This document shows, in pieces, positions 26,447-34,242 of a stretch of 64,000 nt of DNA. A model generated the notes under the pieces. The model was not told the origin of the DNA. It did no database searches and saw nothing but the letters and a program-made list of their open reading frames with translations. Both the position numbers and the translations under genes were made by a program. Source of the stretch: Algoriphagus algorifonticola (lineage in GTDB: Bacteria > Bacteroidota > Bacteroidia > Cytophagales > Cyclobacteriaceae); NCBI RefSeq assembly GCF_007655305.1, contig NZ_VLOG01000037.1:62001-126000 (forward strand), given 5' to 3'. Numbering within the stretch: the first letter of the stretch is position 1; each line of letters opens with the position of its first letter.

Positions 26447-26454
26447 CAAAGGTA
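26447..26454 (-). promoter_or_regulatory. -7 box TACCTTTG for the hydroxyproline operon
   Basis: On the minus strand TACCTTTG matches TAnnTTTG and lies 30 nt before the start of the DapA-like gene. No obvious -33 TTG, which would suit an activator-dependent promoter. Confidence 0.45.
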
Positions 26455-26633
26455 GCTAAGAGCAAGTGGAAAGACTTTTACAGGATTAATCTATACTGAT
26501 ACTATATTGATTATATTTAAGATTATTAATTCACAATTGAATAATTTGATATTAATTTATGGATATCCGCTTTCTTACCAATATTGACAAAAATTCGGCT
26601 TCTTGTCTGCTGAAAAGATCAGAATCCGGAAGC

Positions 26634-26654
26634 TTCGGTCTTCGGTCTTCGGTC
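26634..26654. repeat. three perfect tandem heptads TTCGGTC
   Basis: Three exact copies followed by TTCC. On the minus strand it reads (GAAGACC)n, so its units start with GAA like those at 15301 and 22731. It is 70 nt upstream of the AraC-type gene. Confidence 0.85.
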
Positions 26655-26723
26655 TTCCAACCTGTCAAGCAATGAAAATAAGGCAACTGGCATGATTGCG
26701 GATAATCAGATATTAATATTTCA

Positions 26724-27593
26724 ATGTCAAAAGTAATTTCCTTTCAGATACCTAAATCCCAAAAGGAGTTTATCCGGTTTCAGCAAGATCGAGGAAATCA
26801 TTTTTATGACAAGTTGCATCAACATCCTCAGCTCCAATTGACCTTAATTCTCGAAGGGAAAGGGCAGTTTTTAAGTGGGGATTTCGTGGGAAGGTTTGAG
26901 CCGGGAGATATCTTTTTTTTGGGAGAAAATGTACCACATGTATTTAGGAGTGATCCAGAATATTTTGAAGCGGATTCGAATTTAAAGTCTGCCGGGAATA
27001 CCCTGTTTTTTGATTTTCAGGCTTTAGGGGATTCTATTTTGGAGGTAGAAGATTTGCAGGGACTGCGAAGCTTAAGCCAAACTAGGGGAGCTTGTTTTCA
27101 TGTATCTGGGGCTTGTAGAGAAAGGTTAACTGTATTGATAGCGGAATTTGAAAGCTGCCGTGGACTGTTTAGATTTCAAAAGGGAATGGAAATATTAGCC
27201 GTCCTGGAGCAGGAAAAAGATGATCTTAAGCCTTTGAATCATGCAGAATTAAATTGGGGTTTATCAGAGAAAGATGGCAGTAGGATGGATCTAATTTTAC
27301 GTTTTTTGCTGGAAAACAAAAACCGGACTATAAGGCTAGAGGAAGCAGCAAGTGTGGCATCGATGAGTAAGGAAGCTTTTTGTAGATTTTTCAAGTTGAG
27401 AACGAGAAAAACATTTACCCAATATCTCAATCAATTGAGAGTAAATGAAGCATTGAAGCTTTTGGAAGAAACGGAGCTGGGAATTGCTGAAATTGCCTTT
27501 CAGGTAGGGTTTGAAAATCTATCCTATTTCAATAGGGCTTTTAGAAAAATCCAAGGGGAGACACCTTCTTATTATAGGCGAAAAAGAAACTAA
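26724..27593 (+). CDS. AraC family transcriptional regulator
   Basis: The 289-residue protein has an N-terminal cupin-like sensing domain (HPQLQLTLILEGKGQFLSGD, GDIFFLGENVPHVF) and a C-terminal AraC double helix-turn-helix (residues ~190-289) with LEEAASVASMSKEAFCRFFKLRTRKTF and IAEIAFQVGFENLSYFNRAFRKIQGETPSYYR. It is divergent from the hydroxyproline operon across a 306-nt spacer, so it is the likely regulator of that operon, probably responding to hydroxyproline or a derivative. It is followed at once by a bidirectional terminator. Confidence 0.93.
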   Translation: MSKVISFQIPKSQKEFIRFQQDRGNHFYDKLHQHPQLQLTLILEGKGQFLSGDFVGRFEPGDIFFLGENVPHVFRSDPEYFEADSNLKSAGNTLFFDFQALGDSILEVEDLQGLRSLSQTRGACFHVSGACRERLTVLIAEFESCRGLFRFQKGMEILAVLEQEKDDLKPLNHAELNWGLSEKDGSRMDLILRFLLENKNRTIRLEEAASVASMSKEAFCRFFKLRTRKTFTQYLNQLRVNEALKLLEETELGIAEIAFQVGFENLSYFNRAFRKIQGETPSYYRRKRN

Positions 27594-27620
27594 AAAGCCC
27601 TGAAATTTTCAGGGCTTTTT
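27592..27620. terminator. bidirectional intrinsic terminator
   Basis: Near-perfect 14-bp palindrome AAAAAGCCCTGAAA/TTTTCAGGGCTTTTT. It starts within the stop codon of the AraC gene and ends 4 nt before the end of the convergent M1-peptidase gene, so it serves both. Confidence 0.9.
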
Positions 27621-27623
27621 AAA

Positions 27624-30600
27624 TCAGATCGTAATGGAAGTTGTATTATCATCCGGAATCCTATCAATCAACTTGTTGTAAGGATCAATTCCTGCTTTCA
27701 CAGGTACTCCTCCTTTTACCTTTATAGTGATTGTGGATGCTCCAGGTTTGATTTTATGCTTTTGGATATAGAGTGGATTAACTCGGTTTCTTCCATTTTC
27801 ATCCTTATCCTCTGCTGCAAATACCCCGATATCAATGTAATCAGCCTCGTATTCGGCTTTGGATTCTCTTCCTGTTTCGTCTGCATAAAGCTTTTGAGAG
27901 CGAATGTTTAGAGTGATTTCGTATTCGTTATCTCCCAACTTTTTGGTGCTCACAGATTCTGCTCTATTATCATATAAGGTGATCTTATTCCAGGTATCGT
28001 CTAGATAGTATTGAATGCTATCAGGAGTAACTGCTTTAAGATGTCTGTATAAATCCGAACTTCCCGGGAAAGGAGGGCTTTGCCTCAAACCAAACTCCTT
28101 ATTGAAATTGTACAAAGCCGAATCCATTGCTTCCGCACCTATCAGGTCCCGTAAGCCATAAAGAATCAAGCTACCTTTGTTGTACCATTGATAAGGTCTG
28201 TTACAGTTGATGAAGACGTTCTCCTTCTTACTTTCATTTGATCGACCTCGCAAATAGTCGTCTAGTTCGTCTTTGAGGAATCGCTTCATATTGTCTTTCC
28301 CATATCTTCTTTCTGTGAGAATAAGTGCAGAAAATTCCGCCAAGGCCTCCGAGGTCAAATTGGAACCTCGGGTATAGTTGGGGGTAATTTGATGCCCCCA
28401 CCACTGATGAGCCAACTCATGTGCAGTTACGTAATACACGTAATCGAAGTCATCGGGATTTTTGAAGTCGGCAACCCATCCAAAACTTTCGGAAAAGGGA
28501 ACGGTATTCGGGAAGGACTGAGCAAATCCTGCGTAGCGAGGAAATTCCAATAATCTCATTTGCCTAAACTGGAAATTCCCATAAGTCTCCGAAAAATAGG
28601 TTAACCCATCTTTGTAAGCCTGAAGGAAACGGTCGAGATTGTAATCATGCTTTTTATCGTAAAAGATTTCAATATCTACTTTCTGACCATCCGGTAATTC
28701 AGCAACGTCTTTCAATACCTCATATTCTGCAGAAACAAAAGTAAAGAAGGCCTGAATGGGAGTATCCTGAATATAATGGAAATATCTTCGTCCGTTTTGT
28801 TCCCACTCCTTTTGCAAATAACCCGGAGCTACAGCAATCTGTGATGGGATGGTACTTACTACGGCTTCGAATTGAATGAAATCTGCATCATCCGCAAAAA
28901 GAAGAGTTCTTCTGCCCTGAGGATCATCGTGTGGTGGCAGATCTTCCGGTTTTTCGGGGAGCTCATATTTCCTTCTGTCTTCATCAGAAGAAATTTCCGC
29001 TTGTGAATTATAGCCTATTTCCGGAATACCCCCTGAGAAGAAAGTTCCGTTATAAACCAGTTCACGTCCATAGCCAGAATTAGGGAATCCCTGATTGGTT
29101 GCCTTACTGATAATGGTTAAGTTCAAAGTATCACCTGGCATCATAGTCTCCGGCAAAGCAGTAATTTTATACCATTCTCTTTCGGGTTTCCTGCCAAAAA
29201 TCTGAAATAATCTCGGCTTGAATTCTAATGGAAAGCGATGAGTTAAGGTGTCTCCATTCAAAACTACCTTGAAATCATCCAAAGAAGTTGAGTTGAAATG
29301 AATAGAGTCTATTGGAGCTTCAGTTTTATTGACCAATTCCACCTCTGCTGAAAAGTATGCATCGCGTTCCAAAGGATAAAGATCTGCTTGAATAGTTACT
29401 TTCGTGTATTTGGGTTGAGGGATACCTTCATATTTCTTTAGCTGCTTTTCATAAGCTACTTGCCTTCTTGTTCCCTCTTCAGGAGTCAAATAGCCATTTT
29501 CATAAACGACAGTTTGATAGATATAGGCTCCTGATAAAATTGCCAAAAGGAGAAATGCGAAAGAGGCTCTTGGTGCCAGGCTAGAAAGTCTGGATTTGGC
29601 TGTTTTCCATCTGCTTTTGAAAGAGTTTTCAGTACCTCTTGAGAAGAAAATGCTGAAGAATAAAACCAAGAATATTCCCCAGGCAGTCCAGTATATATTG
29701 AACCAGAAAAGAGATTCACCAAAATGCCCCAAGCCATTCATGTCGCTCCAGGTATACCCTGGTTTATAGCTATAGAAAAACAGATTGAAATTATATTCTG
29801 CAAAGGTTCTCAGGATTAACATAACCAGCCAAATCCCAATAGCGGCTGCATGACCTGCAAACTTATTGTTGACAACCAAATGAACGGCAAACACCAACAT
29901 GACCATTTGCAAATAATCCGGCAACCCAATTAAGTAAGAGTCGGTGAGATAGACTCCTAAATCGTAATTGAAATACCCTTTAAGGGTTTGAACAATGATG
30001 CCCACAAAAATTGGGATGGTAGTTAAAATCAAACAAATGAATGCCATTCCCAAAAACTTGGAGGCAATGACTACCGTGTCCTTCACAGGGAAAGTATCAT
30101 TGATCACAGAGTAGCCTGTGGCTTTATCTCTGTGTAAACTTTCACCTGTGAAAAACACGATGATAATGAACACAAAGAGGTTGTAATCGAAAGTTTTATA
30201 CTCCATCAAAAAGCTGGTTGATGGAAGGTTCGGCACAGAGTAAAGAGTAATCCCAATCCAAAAATCCAGTATCAGAAAAATCAATCCACCCAATAAGATG
30301 GATTTGAAATAAACATCTTTGGAAATATTTTGAATTTCGATTTTGGTCAGGGTTTTTAAACTGCTCCACTGATAAGCTTTGGAAAAGTCTGAGACTGACT
30401 CGATTTTTCCCTGAATAAATCCTTTTTCCTGAACTTCTTTCTCTTTGCTTTTTTTCTGAGAGGTTTGAAAAAAATAATTGAAGCTAAACCTAAAATAGGA
30501 GGCTACGAAAAACACCAAGCCTACCGCCATCCAAAGCAACCTGTTCAACAGTAGGTTTCCTTCAAGAGGAAGAAAATAGCTGTTTTGCTCAAAAGGAGTT

Positions 30601-31268
30601 AAGTAGCGAGTTTCATATGCAAAGGAGTTAAGACCAAAAGGGTCGATCAGCTGAACAATGTTTTTGTTCTCAATATCCTGAGCCAGAAAATTTGCTAACA
30701 GATAGGCGATAAAAATCACTATTCCTCCGGTATAAATGGAGCGGATATTTCGTGTGAAAATAATCAGTGAAAAGAATAAAGATCCTGCCAACCAAAGGTT
30801 TGGAACCAATAAGGTAAGCCAAGGCTGTAAATAATTCACCAAGGAATTTGGGCCATATCGCTCAACGTCAGTTCCGAATGCAGGACCCAAAAGGCTGCCC
30901 AGATAAACACCCAATAAGGCTCCTGAGGAAATGAATAATAAGGTCACAAATGAACCCCAAAATCTTCCCATGAAATAGCCGAATTTGGATATAGGGTAAC
31001 TGAACATAAAAGTAGCTGTCTTATGCTCCAAATCCCTGTAAAGAGGCACTCCCATTACTGCTGACGCAATTAAAATCCCAAAAATTGAGATCAATAATAG
31101 CAGGTTGGCGATTACAATTGGGGCATTATGAAATACCTTTTCTGAAGCCGGAGTGTTCCCCGTACCAATTAAAATCAAGGCAACTACAAATAATAGAAGA
31201 AAATAAATCCAGGTTGCCGGTCTCGTAAATCTGTACTTTAATTCGAAAAGAAAGATGTCCTTAAACAT
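27624..31268 (-). CDS. ABC transporter permease fused to M1-family aminopeptidase
   Basis: This 1214-residue protein has an N-terminal ABC-2-type permease half with a dozen or so membrane helices (residues ~1-580, in two blocks, with conserved RFWGSFVTL and KATGYSVIND regions), then an extracytoplasmic M1 (gluzincin) peptidase part. The zinc motif is HELAHQWWGHQ at His950-His954 with Glu974 as third ligand. That is one residue beyond the classical 18-residue spacing, a spacing I also recall from related fusion proteins. It is in an operon with its ATPase (9-nt gap). The transported substrate is unknown. Confidence 0.92.
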   Translation of the reverse strand: MFKDIFLFELKYRFTRPATWIYFLLLFVVALILIGTGNTPASEKVFHNAPIVIANLLLLISIFGILIASAVMGVPLYRDLEHKTATFMFSYPISKFGYFMGRFWGSFVTLLFISSGALLGVYLGSLLGPAFGTDVERYGPNSLVNYLQPWLTLLVPNLWLAGSLFFSLIIFTRNIRSIYTGGIVIFIAYLLANFLAQDIENKNIVQLIDPFGLNSFAYETRYLTPFEQNSYFLPLEGNLLLNRLLWMAVGLVFFVASYFRFSFNYFFQTSQKKSKEKEVQEKGFIQGKIESVSDFSKAYQWSSLKTLTKIEIQNISKDVYFKSILLGGLIFLILDFWIGITLYSVPNLPSTSFLMEYKTFDYNLFVFIIIVFFTGESLHRDKATGYSVINDTFPVKDTVVIASKFLGMAFICLILTTIPIFVGIIVQTLKGYFNYDLGVYLTDSYLIGLPDYLQMVMLVFAVHLVVNNKFAGHAAAIGIWLVMLILRTFAEYNFNLFFYSYKPGYTWSDMNGLGHFGESLFWFNIYWTAWGIFLVLFFSIFFSRGTENSFKSRWKTAKSRLSSLAPRASFAFLLLAILSGAYIYQTVVYENGYLTPEEGTRRQVAYEKQLKKYEGIPQPKYTKVTIQADLYPLERDAYFSAEVELVNKTEAPIDSIHFNSTSLDDFKVVLNGDTLTHRFPLEFKPRLFQIFGRKPEREWYKITALPETMMPGDTLNLTIISKATNQGFPNSGYGRELVYNGTFFSGGIPEIGYNSQAEISSDEDRRKYELPEKPEDLPPHDDPQGRRTLLFADDADFIQFEAVVSTIPSQIAVAPGYLQKEWEQNGRRYFHYIQDTPIQAFFTFVSAEYEVLKDVAELPDGQKVDIEIFYDKKHDYNLDRFLQAYKDGLTYFSETYGNFQFRQMRLLEFPRYAGFAQSFPNTVPFSESFGWVADFKNPDDFDYVYYVTAHELAHQWWGHQITPNYTRGSNLTSEALAEFSALILTERRYGKDNMKRFLKDELDDYLRGRSNESKKENVFINCNRPYQWYNKGSLILYGLRDLIGAEAMDSALYNFNKEFGLRQSPPFPGSSDLYRHLKAVTPDSIQYYLDDTWNKITLYDNRAESVSTKKLGDNEYEITLNIRSQKLYADETGRESKAEYEADYIDIGVFAAEDKDENGRNRVNPLYIQKHKIKPGASTITIKVKGGVPVKAGIDPYNKLIDRIPDDNTTSITI

Positions 31269-31277
31269 AGCGCAAGA

Positions 31278-32165
31278 TTAAATAGTGATAGGATCTACTT
31301 TTTTCGAAATAAAGCTGAAGTATACATCTTCCAAATCTGCCTGACTTGGTTCAAAACCATTTCCGGGAGCCGATTCACTTTCCACACGCAAGCTTAATTT
31401 GCCTTCAATAAGCTTGGTAGAGATCACATGGTAATCCTGGCGATATTGATCTAATTCACTTTTATCAATGGATTTTTTATAAATTTTTCCTTGGACCATT
31501 GCTAAGCCATCTTTTGGTTTTCCCTGCATCAGCAATTCTCCCATGCAAATGATGGCCATATTGGAACAAAGGGTGTTAACATCTTCGACTATGTGAGTAG
31601 AAAGAATTACGATAGTATTTTCTCCGATTTCGGAAAGTAAATTGTAAAAGCGGTTTCTTTCAGATGGATCCAAACCTGCTGTTGGTTCATCTACTATGAT
31701 CAGACTCGGGTTCCCGACGAGTGCTTGTGCGATTCCAAAGCGCTGTCTCATACCTCCAGAGTAAGTTCCCAAGCCTTTCTTTCTATCCTTATATAAGTTT
31801 ACCCTATTCAAAAGGGATGCTACCAGCTCCTTTCGCTCAGATTTATTTCCTATTCCCTTCATCTGCGCAATATGATCCAGCATAGTCTCAGCATTGATTC
31901 TAGGGTATAAGCCGAAATCCTGAGGGAGATATCCCAAGCGTTCCCTTACTGACTGTTTATCCTGAAGTACATCAATCCCATCCAGAGAAATGCTTCCTTC
32001 ATCAGCATCCTGAAGAGTAGCTATCGTACGCATTAAGGTTGACTTTCCTGCTCCATTTGGACCTAATAATCCAAACATTCCCTGTGGGATGGTGAGTGAG
32101 ATATCATTGAGAGCTTTCACTCCATTGGAGTAAGTTTTGGAGAGGTTTTGAATAATGAGTTCCAT
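31278..32165 (-). CDS. ABC transporter ATP-binding protein
   Basis: The 295-residue ATPase has Walker A GPNGAGKST, Q-loop YLPQDFGLYP, signature YSGGMRQR and Walker B LIIVDEPTAGLDP with a following H-loop (STHIVED). The C-terminal ~70 residues are an extension as found in drug/lipid-type ABC-2 exporters. It is encoded immediately upstream of, and must energise, the permease-peptidase fusion. Confidence 0.95.
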   Translation of the reverse strand: MELIIQNLSKTYSNGVKALNDISLTIPQGMFGLLGPNGAGKSTLMRTIATLQDADEGSISLDGIDVLQDKQSVRERLGYLPQDFGLYPRINAETMLDHIAQMKGIGNKSERKELVASLLNRVNLYKDRKKGLGTYSGGMRQRFGIAQALVGNPSLIIVDEPTAGLDPSERNRFYNLLSEIGENTIVILSTHIVEDVNTLCSNMAIICMGELLMQGKPKDGLAMVQGKIYKKSIDKSELDQYRQDYHVISTKLIEGKLSLRVESESAPGNGFEPSQADLEDVYFSFISKKVDPITI

Positions 32166-32369
32166 AAAAAGAGTTAGGGTTAAGTATAAAGGAATGTAAA
32201 TTTTGGTTTAGTACGGGAAAACAATTTAATAATTTGATTTTTACTTTGTTGTAAGAATTTAGTATTGCAGATTATAATCCTTAGATGCATAAAAGTGAAG
32301 TATGGATGCAGTGATGGTAAAAAGTTTTTCTTACTAGCTTTATCTTGCACAATCAAACAAAGCACCCAA

Positions 32370-33599
32370 ATGAATTTTAAACTCTGTGATTTAGCCTTTT
32401 TCGTTTTACTTCTTCTATCAGTTTCCTGTGCCAAACGCGAGTTTCTCAAAGAATCCGGTCAAGTGGAGGCGTTTGCCGAAATGGTGGCAGCGGATGTCAA
32501 GCCTTTGGCTTTAGGCCCTTTGATGTCTAAGGCAGAAATGGATCTTTTTATGCCCGAGGCTGAGAGATTAGCAGAGAAATATCAAATCAGTTTTTTCAGA
32601 GAATCGGATTTAATCAAAACGAAACTGTTTCCTCGGGATATAGCAGAAGGAAAAGAAGTTCTGATTTTGTACAAGGGAACGGCCTTATCAAACTATGAGG
32701 ATTTGAAAAAGCGGCTAGCATCTACTTCAGATGAAAAAGAGATCAGGAACTTGAGTCGGCGTTTCGGTAGACTTTTGGGCTATCCCTCATCAAAAATAAA
32801 TGATTTCTTGGCCGAAAATTCTGAATTCAGGGACTTGGAAGATTTTCAGATCCAGGGGCAGGAGTTGATCTGGTTCTATCAAGATTTGAATAGAGCAAAA
32901 GATTTCTATGCCGAAAAATTGGGCTTGAAGCTACTGGAGGAGAATGCAAATACCGCCATTTTTCAGATAGCAGGAGATTCCCGCTTGGTTCTGAAAAGTC
33001 TGGCCGATTCAGAATATTCAGGTCAAGAAGCTAAATCGGTGGCTTTGGCATTATTGACCGATAATTTAGAAGCTTGGTATGAGCATGTTCAGAAGGAAAA
33101 TATTCCGGTGAAATATACACTCAAACAAAACCCGGAAGGGGCTCATGATGGATTTGTAGCGATTGGTCCGGAAGGCTATTTATTGGAGTTTGAAATGTTT
33201 CGGCAGCATCCTGAAAATGAAATTTTAATGCCCGAATTGCAGAGCTTGGAGCCTCAGTCAACCAAACTGGGGTCGAATTTGAATTTTTATGGTTCAGTCA
33301 CTTGGCTTTATTACAAGGATATGCTTCCTATGGAGATTTTTATGACCGAAAAACTGGGCTTGAGATTGTCTGCAGATCAAGGTTGGGCTAAAATTTACCG
33401 AGTTTCGGAGAACAGTTATTTGGGATTGGTGGACGAAAAGCGGGGGATGAACAGTTTTGCCGAGGAGAAATTGGTGGAGGTGAAATTTGACTTGAAGAAT
33501 GTGAAAGGTTGGGAGGAATACTTAGAAAAAACTTCTGCGGACTCTACTCGCATAAAGAATAATTTCAAAGACCTAGGCGGGTATTTATTTCGGTTTTAA
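32370..33599 (+). CDS. lipoprotein with two VOC (glyoxalase-like) modules
   Basis: The product has 409 residues from the ATG at 32370; the frame is open 35 codons further upstream but this ATG starts a signal peptide with lipobox LSVSC (Cys20). After an alpha-helical region (~residues 21-160) come two vicinal-oxygen-chelate-like units: LIWFYQDLNRAKDFYAEKLG with a following strand-rich part, and VTWLYYKDMLPMEIFMTEKLG near the end. Metal-binding residues are not obvious, so catalysis cannot be claimed. It stands alone between a divergent ABC operon and the GxxExxY unit. Confidence 0.75.
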   Translation: MNFKLCDLAFFVLLLLSVSCAKREFLKESGQVEAFAEMVAADVKPLALGPLMSKAEMDLFMPEAERLAEKYQISFFRESDLIKTKLFPRDIAEGKEVLILYKGTALSNYEDLKKRLASTSDEKEIRNLSRRFGRLLGYPSSKINDFLAENSEFRDLEDFQIQGQELIWFYQDLNRAKDFYAEKLGLKLLEENANTAIFQIAGDSRLVLKSLADSEYSGQEAKSVALALLTDNLEAWYEHVQKENIPVKYTLKQNPEGAHDGFVAIGPEGYLLEFEMFRQHPENEILMPELQSLEPQSTKLGSNLNFYGSVTWLYYKDMLPMEIFMTEKLGLRLSADQGWAKIYRVSENSYLGLVDEKRGMNSFAEEKLVEVKFDLKNVKGWEEYLEKTSADSTRIKNNFKDLGGYLFRF

Positions 33600-33619
33600 A
33601 AACTGGAGAAATGAATTTG

Positions 33620-34174
33620 AACCACATAGGCACATAGTTCACATAGCCTAACTATTTAGACTTGAATAGCTTAGAAAGGATAAAGCTCATCATAATACTT
33701 ATTTACAAACGTTTTTTGACCTTGGTGGAAAAGATTACTAACATTGAAATTTATCAAAAGCCCTTTTGGGACCTTAAGAAGGTTGATGTAATTAATTACT
33801 TGGGCATGGTGAATTGGTAATAATTCTGAAACAGACTTTATCTCCACTACAATTAGGTCTTCTACAAGAAAATCACACCTAAATTCAGTGTTGACCCTTT
33901 GCCCTTTGTATTCTACAGGGATTTGTAGTTCCTGACTAAATATAATTTCTTGATTTGCAAACTCTATTGCCAGACATTTTTGATAAACGCTTTCTAAAAG
34001 ACCTGGGCCCAAGTGCCTATGCACTTCTATAGCAGCCCCAATAATCTTATAAGATAGATTGTCTAGCGTTTTTTTTGATAAGCCCATTGTTTTCTCTAAA
34101 AATTAGTAAGACAAAATATTTTCGCACCTAATCTTGAAAACTTAAAAATATGTTTTCTATGTGGCTATGTGGTT
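33620..34174. mobile_element. GxxExxY gene unit framed by 18-bp inverted repeats
   Basis: The left arm AACCACATAGGCACATAG (33620-33637) and right arm CTATGTGGCTATGTGGTT (34157-34174) are inverted copies with one mismatch. A third CACATAG copy follows the left arm (33640-33646). The only gene between the arms encodes the GxxExxY protein. No transposase is present and I see no target-site duplication, so mobility is inference. Confidence 0.5.
33671..34087 (-). CDS. GxxExxY protein (PD-(D/E)XK nuclease-like, PDDEXK_3)
   Basis: The 138-residue protein shows the name-giving motif G29-x-x-E32-x-x-Y35 in GPGLLESVYQ, and a PD-(D/E)XK-like active site with Asp72 (RCDFLV) and Glu82-x-Lys84 (VVEIKSV), as in family PF13366. 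The cellular role of these solitary proteins is unknown; DNA-processing activity is suggested by fold only. The full family motifs are intact, so it is not decayed. It is framed by inverted repeats (33620-34174) and has no co-oriented neighbour. Confidence 0.9.
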   Translation of the reverse strand: MGLSKKTLDNLSYKIIGAAIEVHRHLGPGLLESVYQKCLAIEFANQEIIFSQELQIPVEYKGQRVNTEFRCDFLVEDLIVVEIKSVSELLPIHHAQVINYINLLKVPKGLLINFNVSNLFHQGQKTFVNKYYDELYPF

Positions 34175-34242
34175 AAACTTAAATAGTAACCTTAGGGTTT
34201 ATTTGGTATTTTAGACTTTGAACCACCAAGCTCAATTCTATT

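Larger units (their letters stand above)
26418..26723. other. 306-nt divergent control region (hydroxyproline operon / AraC gene)
   Basis: AT-rich spacer holding the minus-strand promoter box at 26447-26454 and the TTCGGTC repeat at 26634-26654. Any operator for the AraC-type regulator should be here, but I see no clear paired direct or inverted repeat beyond the heptads. No gene is present. Confidence 0.6.

Noticed and set aside
32265-32369. 35-codon extension of the VOC lipoprotein
   Set aside because: Would bury the lipobox signal peptide; ATG at 32370 places it correctly.
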